In this document: piece after piece, positions 8,082-17,346 of the stretch
How the letters are laid out: the number at the start of each line of letters is the position of its first letter
Numbering within the stretch: position 1 is the first letter of the stretch
Assembly (NCBI GenBank): GCA_024235595.1
Contig: JACKMC010000011.1
Span: 53,873 to 117,872 of the forward strand
DNA from: Zoogloeaceae bacterium
GTDB taxonomy: Bacteria; Pseudomonadota; Gammaproteobacteria; Burkholderiales; Rhodocyclaceae
Length of the DNA: 64,000 nucleotides
Direction of reading: 5' to 3'
Made by a program: the position numbers and the translations under genes
The notes under the pieces: generated by a model
The model's input: the letters and a program-made list of their open reading frames with translations, nothing else
Told to the model about the DNA's origin: nothing
Database searches by the model: none

Positions 8082-8726
8082 ATGAACAAGATCGCCGTCA
8101 TCGACTACGGAATGGGTAACCTGCGCTCGGTCGAAAAGGCCATCGAGCATGTCTCGGGTCGTTCCGAGGTGATCGTCACCTGCGATCCCGGGGTCGTGCG
8201 AGGAGCCGATCGCGTCGTCTTTCCGGGCCAAGGCGCGATGCCCGACTGCATTCGCGAACTGGAGGCACGAGGGCTCCACGCCGCCGTGCTCGAGGCCGCG
8301 GCGAGCAAGCCCTTCCTGGGAATCTGCATCGGCCAGCAAATGCTTTTCGACCACAGCGAAGAGGGCAACGTACCGGGTCTGGGCGTGTTTCGCGGCGAGG
8401 TGCGCCGCTTTCCCGAGGCGCTGATGTTCGCGGCCGACGGCGCCCGGCTCAAGGTCCCGCACATGGGCTGGAACGAGGTGCGCCAGCAAGGGGCGCACGT
8501 GCTCTGGGATGGCATTCCCGACGACGCCCGCTTCTATTTCGTGCACAGCTACTACGTCGATCCGGCCGAGCGCGCGATCGTGGCCGCGACCACGGATTAT
8601 GGCCTGCCCTTTACCAGTGCGGTGGCACGGGCTAATATCTTCGCGGTCCAGTTCCATCCAGAGAAAAGCGCCGAAGCCGGACTTCAGCTGCTTTCCAACT
8701 TCATCCGCTGGCAGCCATCGCGCTGA
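8082..8726 (+). CDS. hisH: imidazole glycerol phosphate synthase, glutaminase subunit
   Basis: HisH hydrolyses glutamine and channels ammonia to HisF. The 214-residue class I glutamine amidotransferase shows the nucleophile cysteine in LGICIGQQM and the His/Glu pair in VQFHPEKS. The N-terminus IAVIDYGMGNLRSV is diagnostic. It lies between hisB and hisA in the common order. Confidence 0.96.
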   Translation: MNKIAVIDYGMGNLRSVEKAIEHVSGRSEVIVTCDPGVVRGADRVVFPGQGAMPDCIRELEARGLHAAVLEAAASKPFLGICIGQQMLFDHSEEGNVPGLGVFRGEVRRFPEALMFAADGARLKVPHMGWNEVRQQGAHVLWDGIPDDARFYFVHSYYVDPAERAIVAATTDYGLPFTSAVARANIFAVQFHPEKSAEAGLQLLSNFIRWQPSR

Positions 8727-8769
8727 AACCCGCAGCGGTCAATCTCCATCCATCAATGACAATCCCGAT

Positions 8770-9513
8770 ATGCTGCTGATCCCCGCAATCGACCTCAAGG
8801 ACGGTTCCTGCGTCCGCCTCAGGCAAGGCGAGATGGAGGGCGCGACCGTGTTTTCAGAGGACCCGGTGGCCATGGCGCGCCATTGGATCGACGCCGGTGC
8901 GCGACGCCTTCACCTGGTCGACCTGAACGGCGCCTTTGCCGGCAAACCCAGGAACGAGGCGGTCATCAAGGCGATCGTCGCTGAGGTCGGCGACGAGATT
9001 CCGGTCCAGCTCGGCGGAGGCATTCGCGACCTCGACACCATCGAGCGCTACCTGGACGACGGTATTTCCTACGTCATCATCGGCACTGCCGCGGTCAAGA
9101 ACCCGGGCTTCCTGCACGACGCCTGCGGCGCCTTCCCGGGCCACATCATCGTCGGTCTCGACGCCAAGGACGGCAAGGTGGCAGTCGATGGCTGGTCGAA
9201 GATGACCGGGCACGATGTCGTGGATCTCGCCAAGAAATACGAGGACTACGGCGTCGAGGGAGTGATCTACACCGACATCGGTCGTGACGGCATGCTCTCC
9301 GGGGTCAATGTCGAAGCAACCGTGCGGCTGGCCCAGGCGCTGCGCATCCCCGTCATCGCCAGCGGGGGCATCGCCACCGTCGACGATATCGATGCCCTCT
9401 GCGCGGTCGAGGAGGAGGGCATCATGGGCGCGATCACGGGCAGGGCGATCTACGAAGGCACGCTCGACTTCGCGGCCGCCCAGGCGCGTGCCGATTCGCT
9501 GTCTCCACGCTGA
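8770..9513 (+). CDS. hisA: phosphoribosylformimino-5-aminoimidazole carboxamide ribotide isomerase
   Basis: HisA is a TIM-barrel Amadori isomerase. The 247-residue protein starts MLLIPAIDLKDG, with the catalytic aspartate in that motif. It shows the two phosphate-binding loops VQLGGGIRD and IASGGIA, and TDIGRDGML carrying the second catalytic aspartate. The start is set by the family N-terminus; the longer open frame upstream overlaps hisH and is not family-like. Confidence 0.96.
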   Translation: MLLIPAIDLKDGSCVRLRQGEMEGATVFSEDPVAMARHWIDAGARRLHLVDLNGAFAGKPRNEAVIKAIVAEVGDEIPVQLGGGIRDLDTIERYLDDGISYVIIGTAAVKNPGFLHDACGAFPGHIIVGLDAKDGKVAVDGWSKMTGHDVVDLAKKYEDYGVEGVIYTDIGRDGMLSGVNVEATVRLAQALRIPVIASGGIATVDDIDALCAVEEEGIMGAITGRAIYEGTLDFAAAQARADSLSPR

Positions 9514-9525
9514 GCCGCCGATCCC

Positions 9526-10284
9526 ATGCTGGCCAAGAGAATCATTCCCTGCCTCGATGTCAACGCCGGACGCGTCGTCAAGGGGGTGAACTTCGTCGAG
9601 TTGCGCGACGCCGGTGATCCGGTAGAGGTCGCGAAGCGTTACGACGAGCAGGGCGCCGATGAAATCACCTTTCTGGACATCACTGCCAGCTCCGACGACC
9701 GGGACATCATCCTGCATGTCGTCGAGCAGGTTGCCGAACAGGTGTTCATCCCGCTCACCGTCGGCGGTGGCGTGCGTACCGTGGATGATGTCAGGCGTCT
9801 GCTCAACGCGGGTGCCGACAAGGTGAGCATCAACACCGCGGCGGTGAACAACCCCCGGGTGGTGGCCGACGCGAGCGGCAAGGTGGGCAGCCAGTGCATC
9901 GTGGTGGCGATCGACGCCAAGCAGACCTCGCCCGGCAAGTGGCAGGTATTCACCCACGGTGGCCGCAACAATACGGGCCTCGACGCGATCGAGTGGGCAC
10001 AGACGGTGGCCTCGCTCGGAGCCGGCGAAATCCTGCTCACCAGCATGGATCGCGACGGCACCAAGATCGGTTTCGATCTCGGCCTGACGCGAGCCGTCTC
10101 CGATGCGGTAAGGATTCCGGTCATCGCCAGTGGCGGCGTCGGCACCCTCGAGCATCTTGCCGAAGGCGTGTCCGAGGGACGGGCCGATGCGGTGCTGGCG
10201 GCCAGCATCTTCCATTTCGGCCAGCATACGGTGCGCGAAGCGAAGGAATTGATGCGCGCTCGCGGCATCGAGGTGCGTCTATGA
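9526..10284 (+). CDS. hisF: imidazole glycerol phosphate synthase, cyclase subunit
   Basis: HisF uses ammonia from HisH to form imidazole glycerol phosphate and AICAR. The 252-residue TIM barrel begins MLAKRIIPCLDVNAGRVVKG, with the catalytic aspartate in CLDV. It has the TVGGGVRT phosphate loop, the second catalytic site near VAIDAKQT, and a C-terminal VIASGGVG. The stop overlaps the hisI start (ATGA), so the two are translationally coupled. Confidence 0.97.
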   Translation: MLAKRIIPCLDVNAGRVVKGVNFVELRDAGDPVEVAKRYDEQGADEITFLDITASSDDRDIILHVVEQVAEQVFIPLTVGGGVRTVDDVRRLLNAGADKVSINTAAVNNPRVVADASGKVGSQCIVVAIDAKQTSPGKWQVFTHGGRNNTGLDAIEWAQTVASLGAGEILLTSMDRDGTKIGFDLGLTRAVSDAVRIPVIASGGVGTLEHLAEGVSEGRADAVLAASIFHFGQHTVREAKELMRARGIEVRL

Positions 10285-10679
10285 GCATTTCCGGACACAA
10301 ATGGCTCAACGATGTCCAGTGGGACGAACAGGGCCTGGTGCCGGTGATCGCGCAGGATGCGGCCACCGGTGACGTGCTGATGTTCGCCTGGATGAACAGG
10401 GAGGCGCTCGGGCGCACCGCCGAAACGGGTGAGGCGGTGTATTGGTCCCGCTCCCGCAGGCGTCTGTGGTTCAAGGGTGAAGAGTCGGGCCATGTACAGC
10501 GGGTGCTCGAGATTCGCCTCGATTGCGACAACGATGTGGTTCTTCTGAAGATTGAGCAGATCGGCGGAATCGCCTGCCATACGGGTCGGCGCAGCTGCTT
10601 TTTCCAGAAGCTCCACTCAGACGGCCAGTGGGAGGCCGTCGATCCGGTTATCAAAGACCCGAAGGAAATCTACAAATGA
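10281..10679 (+). CDS. hisI: phosphoribosyl-AMP cyclohydrolase
   Basis: Monofunctional HisI (132 aa) opens the adenine ring of PR-AMP. Motifs seen are MFAWMNREAL, the YWSRSRRRLWFKGEESGHVQ stretch, the metal ligands in LDCDNDVVLL, and GIACHTGRRSCFF with zinc-ligand cysteines. It overlaps hisF upstream and hisE downstream through ATGA junctions. HisI and HisE are separate proteins, as usual in Betaproteobacteria. Confidence 0.96.
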   Translation: MSISGHKWLNDVQWDEQGLVPVIAQDAATGDVLMFAWMNREALGRTAETGEAVYWSRSRRRLWFKGEESGHVQRVLEIRLDCDNDVVLLKIEQIGGIACHTGRRSCFFQKLHSDGQWEAVDPVIKDPKEIYK

Positions 10680-11002
10680 TCGATATCGAAGTGCTGCACA
10701 GGGTGGCCGCAACCCTCGCCGAACGCAAGAAAGCGGATCCGGATTCTTCCTACGTGTCGAGTCTCTACGCCAAGGGAACCGATGCGATCTGCAAGAAGGT
10801 GGCCGAAGAAGGGGCCGAGACCATCATGGCGGCCAAGGATGGCGACCGTCTTCACCTGGTCTGGGAGGTGACCGATCTCTGGTTTCATTCACTGATCCTG
10901 CTGACGCATTTCGGCTTGTCGGTTGATGACGTGCTGGCCGAGTTCCGTCGCCGCGAGGGCGTCTCGGGAATCGACGAGAAGCGATCCCGGGACAAGTCCT
11001 GA
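10676..11002 (+). CDS. hisE: phosphoribosyl-ATP pyrophosphatase
   Basis: HisE (108 aa) removes pyrophosphate from PR-ATP, the second step of histidine synthesis. The alpha-helical MazG-like fold is shown by KVAEEGAETIMAAKDGD, which carries the conserved metal-binding acidic residues, and by EVTDLWFHSLILL. The start overlaps the hisI stop, giving the normal MIDIEVLHRVA beginning. Confidence 0.95.
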   Translation: MIDIEVLHRVAATLAERKKADPDSSYVSSLYAKGTDAICKKVAEEGAETIMAAKDGDRLHLVWEVTDLWFHSLILLTHFGLSVDDVLAEFRRREGVSGIDEKRSRDKS

Positions 11003-11013
11003 GCTTCCCTGCG

Positions 11014-11364
11014 ATGGAAGACTGCATCTTCTGCAAGATCGCCGCCGGCGACATTCCGGCAACCCGGGTGTACGAGGATGAATATATTCTCGCTTTCCCG
11101 GATATCCAGCCGCAGCGTCCTGTCCATATCCTTGTGATCCCCAAGCGCCATATTCCCTCGCTGGCGCACGCGGGCCCCGGGGATCAGGCGCTGCTGGGCC
11201 GGATGTTGGCGGTGGCGCACCGGATTGCGGCGGATCAAGGTAGCCCCGATGGGTTTCGGGTGATTGTGAACACCGGCGAGATCGGTGGTCAGGAAGTGAT
11301 GCACCTGCACATGCACATCGTGGGCGGGCAGGATCCGATCGGACCGATGCTCAAACATCAGTAA
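11014..11364 (+). CDS. histidine triad (HIT) nucleotide-binding protein
   Basis: A 116-residue HINT-type HIT hydrolase. It has the CIFCKIAAGDIPA start, the nucleotide-binding FPDIQPQRPVHILVIPK segment, and the catalytic triad HLHMHIVGG near the C-terminus. Such proteins hydrolyse aminoacyl-AMP or nucleoside phosphoramidates. It sits 11 bases after hisE and 10 before tatA, and probably belongs to the same transcript; this his–HIT–tat order is common in the class. Confidence 0.94.
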   Translation: MEDCIFCKIAAGDIPATRVYEDEYILAFPDIQPQRPVHILVIPKRHIPSLAHAGPGDQALLGRMLAVAHRIAADQGSPDGFRVIVNTGEIGGQEVMHLHMHIVGGQDPIGPMLKHQ

Positions 11365-11374
11365 GGAGAAGGAA

Positions 11375-11596
11375 ATGGGTTCATTCAGCATCTGGCATTG
11401 GTTGATCGTGCTGGTCATCGTAATGCTCGTATTCGGCACCAAGAAGCTCCGCAACATCGGCCAGGACCTCGGCGGTGCGGTCAAGGGCTTCAAGGAAGGC
11501 ATGAAGGAGGCCGGCGAACCGGCTGGAGAGAACCAGAAGATCTCCGGCAGCGGACAGACCATCGACGCCGAAGCCAAGGAAAAGAGCCATTCGTGA
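11375..11596 (+). CDS. tatA: twin-arginine translocase subunit TatA
   Basis: TatA forms the size-fitting channel of the Tat system. The 73-residue protein begins MGSFSIWHWLIVLVIVMLVFGTKKL, a single transmembrane helix followed by the FGTKKLRNIG hinge and an amphipathic helix (GGAVKGFKEGMKEA), then a polar tail. A strong AAGGAGAAGG ribosome binding site precedes it. Confidence 0.96.
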   Translation: MGSFSIWHWLIVLVIVMLVFGTKKLRNIGQDLGGAVKGFKEGMKEAGEPAGENQKISGSGQTIDAEAKEKSHS

Positions 11597-11667
11597 GTTC
11601 TTGTGGTGGCGGGCTGACGCGTTCAGCAGTGCCTGCCTGAGCGTGGTCTTTCAAGGCGTGTGAGCAA

Positions 11668-12108
11668 ATGTTCGACATCGGATTCTCCGAACTCATGCTG
11701 ATCGGAATGGTGGCGCTCGTCGTCATCGGCCCGGAGCGTCTCCCCAAGGTCGCCCGCACCGTCGGACACCTGCTTGGCCGCGTCCAGCGCTACGTGTCGG
11801 ACGTCAAATCGGACATACAGCGCGAGATGGACCTGGACGAGCTGAAAAAGCTTCAGTCCCAGGTCAAGGATTCCGCTCGCGAGCTCGAATCGTCGTTTCG
11901 TGGACAGGTGAGCGATGTGGAATCCTCCATTCGCCACACGACGGAGCAGGCCGGGGCTGAACTTTCAGCACTGGAAAAGCAGGTAAGGGGCGATCCTTCG
12001 GCCGCTGCCGAATCCTCGGCGGGCGAGGCCGGCGCCGCGAGCGCGAAACCGCAGTTGGAACTCGGCCTGGAAGCGTCGCATGCGGCGGTCCGCGACAAGA
12101 GCCCATGA
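11668..12108 (+). CDS. tatB: twin-arginine translocase subunit TatB
   Basis: TatB (146 aa) cooperates with TatC in signal-peptide recognition. It has the FDIGFSELMLIGMVALVVIGPERLP transmembrane segment and hinge glycine-proline, a long amphipathic helix, and an acidic, alanine-rich tail as usual. The preceding 70 bases contain no further gene. Confidence 0.95.
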   Translation: MFDIGFSELMLIGMVALVVIGPERLPKVARTVGHLLGRVQRYVSDVKSDIQREMDLDELKKLQSQVKDSARELESSFRGQVSDVESSIRHTTEQAGAELSALEKQVRGDPSAAAESSAGEAGAASAKPQLELGLEASHAAVRDKSP

Positions 12109-12127
12109 CTGGCCGGATCCACACACC

Positions 12128-12934
12128 ATGACCGCGATGCAGGACACCTTTCTCGCCCACCTGATCGAGCTCCGCGATCGACTGCTCAAGGCGATCGTCG
12201 CCGTGGTGGCGATTTTCGTTTGCCTGATGCCCTGGGCAGGAAACATCTACGATATTCTCGCCACGCCGATGCTGCAGACCCTTCCCGAGGGCACGCGGAT
12301 GATCGCAACCGGTGTGGTGACGCCATTCTTCGTCCCGGTGAAGGTCACGCTGATGCTGGCCTTCGTACTGGCGCTGCCAGTGGTCCTTTTTCAGGCCTGG
12401 GCGTTCGTGGCGCCCGGGCTATACGCCCACGAGAAGCGGCTCGCGCTGCCGATGGTGCTGGGCAGCACCGTGCTGTTCCTGCTCGGCATGGCGTTCTGCT
12501 ACTTCTTCGTGTTCCGCACGGTGTTCCATTTCATTGCGGAATTCGCGCCGAAAAGCATTACCCCGGCGCCGGATATCGAGCAATACCTTTCGTTCGTGAT
12601 GACCATGTTCATGGCTTTCGGGCTGACCTTCGAAGTGCCTGTGATCGTGGTGCTGCTGGTCAGGGTCGGGGTGGTCGACGTGGCAAAGCTCAAGGAGGCC
12701 CGGCCCTATGTCATCGTCGGCGCTTTCGTGGTTGCCGCGGTCATCACGCCGCCCGACGTGATTTCGCAGTTCATGCTTGCGGTGCCCATGTGGCTGCTCT
12801 ACGAACTCGGAATACTTGTCGCACGGACCATGAACAAACCTCAGGAAGCCGATTCGGACTACCGGCCGATGTCCGGCGAAGAAATGGATCGGGAACTCGA
12901 CCGCCTCGAGTCCGATACCGAAAGCAGCAAATAG
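12128..12934 (+). CDS. tatC: twin-arginine translocase subunit TatC
   Basis: TatC is the signal-peptide receptor of the Tat pathway. The 268-residue protein has six predicted membrane segments. It shows the HLIELRDRLLK N-terminal motif, FVAPGLYAHEKR, and the conserved FGLTFEVPVIVVLL segment. Start MTAMQDTF is chosen; the frame is open farther upstream across the end of tatB. It is the last gene of the his–tat run and is convergent with the DegS-like gene. Confidence 0.96.
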   Translation: MTAMQDTFLAHLIELRDRLLKAIVAVVAIFVCLMPWAGNIYDILATPMLQTLPEGTRMIATGVVTPFFVPVKVTLMLAFVLALPVVLFQAWAFVAPGLYAHEKRLALPMVLGSTVLFLLGMAFCYFFVFRTVFHFIAEFAPKSITPAPDIEQYLSFVMTMFMAFGLTFEVPVIVVLLVRVGVVDVAKLKEARPYVIVGAFVVAAVITPPDVISQFMLAVPMWLLYELGILVARTMNKPQEADSDYRPMSGEEMDRELDRLESDTESSK

Positions 12935-13113
12935 GCGAGCGGCCCCCTGCCGCGCATCGCCGGGGCCGGAGGCGTCCCTCGCGGGCCTGTGGTCCTGCTC
13001 CGCTGCCTGTGCCGCCCGAGCAGCAAATCCTGTCGCACGAATGGCCCTCGCCCCGCTGGGGCGCTCCGGCAGGCCGATCCCGCAAGATCGCCTCGACCGC
13101 CAGTCGCCAAGCC

Positions 13114-14289
13114 TTACTTGCGCGACTGCTCGAGGAGTGGCCTGCGGCCGATTTCGACGTCGAGGTCGGTGTCCTTGCCCTTGCGGCGCAAGTGAAAGCG
13201 AACCTGGCTGCCCGGCGCCAGCCTGGAGATCGCCTCGAGCATGTTCTGGGCATCGGAGATGTCGCGTGTGTCGATTGCCAGCAGGATGTCGCCGGGGCGG
13301 ATGCCGGCGCGCTCCGCCGGACTGCCGCGGACCACGCCGGCGATCAGCGCGCCTTTCGACACCGGCATGCCGAACGAGTCGGCCAGCTCGGGCGTGATTT
13401 CCTGGATTTCCACGCCGATCCAGCCCCGCACCACCGAACCGGTGCTGATGATCTGCTCCATGACATCCCGAGCCAGCGAAACCGGAATCGCAAAACCGAT
13501 GCCCAGCGATCCGCCGGAACGCGAGTAGATCGCGGCGTTGACCCCGACGAGATTGCCCTCGGCATCGACCAGCGCGCCACCCGAGTTGCCGGGATTGATC
13601 GCTGCATCGGTCTGGATGAAATTCTCGAAGGTGTTGATGCCCAGGTGCGAGCGCCCGAGTGCCGAGACGATGCCCATGGTGACGGTCTGGCCAACGCCGA
13701 ACGGGTTGCCGATTGCCAGCACCACATCGCCGACCGCAAGTGAATCGCCCGGTGCGAGGGTGATCGATGGCAACGCGTCTCCGGTCTTGATGCGCAAGAC
13801 CGCGAGATCCGACTCGGGATCGCGGCCGATGATCACCGCCTCGAACTTGCGCCCGTCGTAGAGCGCGACCTCGATATCATCCGCGGTTTCGATGACATGG
13901 TTGTTGGTGAGAATGTAGCCATCGGGGCTCACGATCACACCCGACCCCAGCCCGGCCGCCTGGCGCTCGGCCTGGTTGCCCAGACGGTCGCCGAAGAAAT
14001 GGCGGAATACCGGATCGTCCATGAAGGGATTGCGCGGAGTGCGCGTCTGCTTGCTGGTGTACACATGCACCACCGCAGGCAGCGCGCGTTTCGCCGCCGG
14101 CGCATAGGAGCCGGCACTCACCGCCGCGGCGGGCTTGTCGGGGCTGACCGCCTCGCGCAAGGCCACCACGGTAGGGTTGGCCGAAGGCGCGCCATTGCCC
14201 AGCCAGTCCGGGCGCAGCGTGCTGACAACGAAGATGGCGGCCACGCTGATGGTGACGGCCTGGGCAAAAATCAGCCAGAGGCGGCGCAT
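13114..14289 (-). CDS. DegS/HtrA-type membrane-anchored serine protease
   Basis: A 391-residue S1C protease with an N-terminal signal-anchor helix (about residues 6–23), a trypsin-like domain and a single C-terminal PDZ domain (roughly 285–375). The catalytic triad is visible: H131 in TNNHVIE, D161 in ESDLAVL and S236 in NPGNSGGAL. One PDZ plus a retained membrane anchor is the DegS/AlgW/HhoB arrangement rather than two-PDZ DegP. Such proteases either degrade envelope proteins or cleave anti-sigma factors; the sequence alone does not decide which. Confidence 0.9.
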   Translation of the reverse strand: MRRLWLIFAQAVTISVAAIFVVSTLRPDWLGNGAPSANPTVVALREAVSPDKPAAAVSAGSYAPAAKRALPAVVHVYTSKQTRTPRNPFMDDPVFRHFFGDRLGNQAERQAAGLGSGVIVSPDGYILTNNHVIETADDIEVALYDGRKFEAVIIGRDPESDLAVLRIKTGDALPSITLAPGDSLAVGDVVLAIGNPFGVGQTVTMGIVSALGRSHLGINTFENFIQTDAAINPGNSGGALVDAEGNLVGVNAAIYSRSGGSLGIGFAIPVSLARDVMEQIISTGSVVRGWIGVEIQEITPELADSFGMPVSKGALIAGVVRGSPAERAGIRPGDILLAIDTRDISDAQNMLEAISRLAPGSQVRFHLRRKGKDTDLDVEIGRRPLLEQSRK

Positions 14290-14356
14290 AATGAGATTCT
14301 TTGACCCGCCACACATCGGGGTGGCCATGGTCCGTGCTTTATGGAGGAGCCTTGAA

Positions 14357-15103
14357 ATGCAGCGCGATGATCTTCGGCACTATCTTGACGAGCTGCTGGA
14401 GGTGGCGCGCACGCGGGATTATTGCCCAAACGGACTGCAAGTGGAAGGACGGGCCGAGATCCGTCGTCTCGTCTGCGGTGTGAGTGCCAGCCAGTCGCTG
14501 ATCGAGCAGGCGGTTGCCCGCGAGGCCGACGCCGTGATCGTCCACCACGGCTATTTCTGGAAGGGCGAGGACCCCTGTGTCACCGGAATTCGGAGGCGGC
14601 GGCTGGCAGCGCTTCTCGCCGCCGACATCAACCTGTTCGCGTTTCACCTTCCGCTCGACCTTCACCCGGAATTCGGCAATAACGCCCAGCTCGCGAAGGT
14701 GATGGGATGGACTGCGCAAGGGCGTTTCGGCGAGCAGGATCTCGGCTTCATCGGATGCACGGCGGAGCCCTCGAGCGCAGCGCGGGTGGCGCGCTCAGTG
14801 GCCGCGAAGCTGGGCCGCGACCCCTTGCTGATAGGCGACCCGGAGCGCAATGTGAGGAAGATCGCGTGGTGCACCGGCGCGGCGCAATCCTTCTTCGAGT
14901 CCGCGATCGCCGCCGGCGCCGATCTCTATGTTTCCGGAGAGATTTCCGAGCAGACCGTGCATCTTGCGCGCGAATCGGGGGTGCCCTACCTGGCCGCAGG
15001 CCATCATGCGACAGAGCGTTACGGCGTGCATGCGCTGGGCGAGCACCTGCGCGCGCGCTTCGGCCTGGAGTGCGAGTTCGTCGACCTCGACAACCCGGTG
15101 TGA
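14357..15103 (+). CDS. Nif3-like dinuclear metal-centre protein
   Basis: A 248-residue member of the Nif3/YbgI family (DUF34), toroidal hexamers with a di-metal site. Metal-binding residues are seen in VHHGYFW, LHPEFGNNAQLA and GHHATERYGVHALGEHL, and SGEISEQTV is characteristic. A biochemical role is not settled for the family; GTP cyclohydrolase-related and metal-handling roles have been proposed. It is divergent from the DegS-like gene over 67 bases, with a GGAGG-type site before the ATG. Confidence 0.93.
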   Translation: MQRDDLRHYLDELLEVARTRDYCPNGLQVEGRAEIRRLVCGVSASQSLIEQAVAREADAVIVHHGYFWKGEDPCVTGIRRRRLAALLAADINLFAFHLPLDLHPEFGNNAQLAKVMGWTAQGRFGEQDLGFIGCTAEPSSAARVARSVAAKLGRDPLLIGDPERNVRKIAWCTGAAQSFFESAIAAGADLYVSGEISEQTVHLARESGVPYLAAGHHATERYGVHALGEHLRARFGLECEFVDLDNPV

Positions 15104-15357
15104 GCAGCGGGCGAATGTGGTCTCGACGAATACGGCCGATGTGAACCCGGAAACCGCAGTTGACCGCTTGCGCATCCGCGCGTCCATCCGAAACCCCGAA
15201 GTTTCTTGGCTCCGACGACGATCAGCCGTTGGGTGAAGGCGCGACGCGCCCGCGCACATCTGTCAGGCCGCGTGGCCAAGTTGCTCTTCGTTGCAGCATG
15301 CAGGCTGCGCCTTGCCGCGCCTTGCCAGACGCACACTTGCGTGTGTAACGGCGGTTT

Positions 15358-17346
15358 CTAGGTCGAAACCGGATTGCCCGCGTCCGGGGTGGCTTCGCGG
15401 TAGGCGCCGAGATGCTGGTTCAGGATGCCCAGCAAGCACAGGATGTCGTCGATGACGGCCAGCGGAAAGCCCTGTCGGGTACCGTCGCGGTTGTCGCGAA
15501 GCAATTTGTGCAGATAGGCCTGGCACTCGACCGTACCCCACAGGCGCTCCAGCTCGGCGATGATATGCGGCATGCGCTCGATCGTTTCCGAAGAGGCCTT
15601 CTCCATGTCGAAATCATCCCATTCGACCACCTTGACGTTGAAGGTCCGGTTGAGCTGCTGAGTGAGGCCATCGAATTCGGCGCGCATGTCGGCGGTCTTG
15701 TAGACCTCGAGCAGTTTCAGCCACGGCACCACCGCCTGCTTGGGATTGCCGCGAATGAAGTCCGCGAGGGTCTGGGCTGCGCCCTGGACGCGGCCGAACG
15801 ACATCATGATCTCGGCAAGCTCGACGGCCGAGTCGTGTTCGCCGGCGAGATCCTCTTCAGCCAACGGAAGCGGGGCAACCGTTTGTTCGGGCGGCAGTGA
15901 ATTGGGCGGCTCCCAGTCGAGTGGTGCAAAATCCATCGAGCTCATGGGCTCGCCGAGCGCCTCGTGGCCGCTTTCGGCGGCCGCGGCGGGGTGAGCCTTG
16001 GCGGCCGCGATGCCGGGTTCGGCCCGGATTTCCGGATCGCCCGGGCCTTCCGAGTCGCCCGGGCCTTCCGAGTCGCCCGAGGCGAAGAAGTCGGCCTCTT
16101 CGCGCTCGCGATCCAGCCGCTTGCGTCGCAGGTAGAGCGCAAGCAGACCCGCGACCAGGGCGAATCCGGCGATGGCGAGCAAGAACTGCCACCAGCTCGA
16201 TGCGGCGGAGTCGGCCTCGGCGGCCACGGGCCCTTGCGGGGGGGCTGGCGGGCGTTGAGTCTCGAGTCCACCTGTTTCGTTGGCGACGGCCTGATCGGCT
16301 TGCGCCGCGCCGATGCCGAGCTTGCCCGCTTCGCTCGTCAGGTGGCGCTGGTATTGCTCGAGCTCGCGGATTTTGCTTGCGATCTCGAGCTGGGCAATGA
16401 TCTTCTCGTCGAGTGCCAGCAGCAGGCGTTGCTCCTGACGCATGCGTTCGCGCTCATCATCGCTGGTTCGCCCCACGAGGCCGGGATCCGACAGCGAGAA
16501 GGAGAGCTTGAGATCCGGCGGCGGGGCATCGCCGATGACGGTGAGGCGGTCACCGCCCATGGCGCCCGGGGTGGGTGCCGATGCCGGTGGTGTGGCGGCC
16601 GCCTCGGTGCTCGCGACAGGTGCGGCGGTGCTGGCCTTTGGAGCGCTTTCGGCACGTGGTGTGCTCGGTGCCGCCGTGGCGCGTGGTGCGCGGGTCGCGG
16701 CGGGCGGTGTCTCGGCCTGGCGGCGCAGCGCGGCGATGTCGAGTGCGGCCTCGTCGGCCATCGGGCGGCTCGTCGACGCCCGGTTGGGAAACTGGTCGGG
16801 ATGCGCACGTCGCGCCGCGGCAACGAAGCGTCGCCTGAGATTTCGATCGCCCGGATAGAGGCGTTGCGCCAGCTCGTTGAGGGTCGGGGCGGCATCCCGG
16901 GCAGGTGCGGACTCGGCCATCGCGGGATGTTCGGACGGCGCGGTTCTGGCGGGCCGGGGTTCCGGCTGGGCCTGCGGCCTGGCGATGGCGGAGGGCAGAA
17001 GCAGTGGGTATTCGCGCCTCAGCATTCCTTCGCAGCTCAGCTCGAGGCCGAGCATCACGATCGGATCGTAAACCGGTTGGCTGGAGCTGACGATGATCCT
17101 GCGGTTCTGTCCCGTGCCGGTGAGCGCAATGCGCGCCTGCCTGACCCAGGGAAGATCCGCGCCGCTTCCCGGGGAGAGGCGGATGCAGGAGCTATCCGCG
17201 CTTGCGCCTGCGATCAGGGTGATTTCGATTCTCAGCGGCTCGCCGATTGCCGACTGACCGACGACGCCGCCAAGACCAATGGCATGGGCCCATCCGCTCG
17301 CCAGGAGGGTCAGGCCGGTCGCTGCTGCAGCGGGAAAATTGCGCAT
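15358..17346 (-). CDS. FimV-like pole/pilus assembly protein
   Basis: A 662-residue protein with an N-terminal signal sequence ending near AHAIGLG and a periplasmic domain whose GEPLRIEITLIAG segment resembles FimV. It then has a long Ala/Pro-rich linker, a coiled-coil stretch (about residues 300–345), one transmembrane helix (about residues 390–408) and a cytoplasmic acidic, helical part. FimV-type proteins organise the cell pole and type IV pilus machinery. The short acidic SGDSEGPGDSEGPGDPE segment after the helix arises from an 18-bp tandem repeat. Family assignment rests on architecture and the N-terminal domain. Confidence 0.8.
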   Translation of the reverse strand: MRNFPAAAATGLTLLASGWAHAIGLGGVVGQSAIGEPLRIEITLIAGASADSSCIRLSPGSGADLPWVRQARIALTGTGQNRRIIVSSSQPVYDPIVMLGLELSCEGMLRREYPLLLPSAIARPQAQPEPRPARTAPSEHPAMAESAPARDAAPTLNELAQRLYPGDRNLRRRFVAAARRAHPDQFPNRASTSRPMADEAALDIAALRRQAETPPAATRAPRATAAPSTPRAESAPKASTAAPVASTEAAATPPASAPTPGAMGGDRLTVIGDAPPPDLKLSFSLSDPGLVGRTSDDERERMRQEQRLLLALDEKIIAQLEIASKIRELEQYQRHLTSEAGKLGIGAAQADQAVANETGGLETQRPPAPPQGPVAAEADSAASSWWQFLLAIAGFALVAGLLALYLRRKRLDREREEADFFASGDSEGPGDSEGPGDPEIRAEPGIAAAKAHPAAAAESGHEALGEPMSSMDFAPLDWEPPNSLPPEQTVAPLPLAEEDLAGEHDSAVELAEIMMSFGRVQGAAQTLADFIRGNPKQAVVPWLKLLEVYKTADMRAEFDGLTQQLNRTFNVKVVEWDDFDMEKASSETIERMPHIIAELERLWGTVECQAYLHKLLRDNRDGTRQGFPLAVIDDILCLLGILNQHLGAYREATPDAGNPVST
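16023..16076 (-). repeat. 18-bp tandem repeat inside the fimV-like gene
   Basis: Two perfect adjacent 18-base copies (ccgggccttccgagtcgc) lie at 16041–16076, with a diverged third copy just before them. On the minus strand they encode GDSEGP units. The unit length is a multiple of three, so gain or loss of copies keeps the reading frame. Confidence 0.8.

Noticed and set aside
12935..13113. Terminator between convergent tatC and the DegS-like gene
   Set aside because: GC-rich inverted stretches exist but none has a T-tract or a clean stem.
15160..15348. Short open frame in the gap after the Nif3-like gene
   Set aside because: No ribosome binding site, Arg/Pro-rich composition, no family resemblance.
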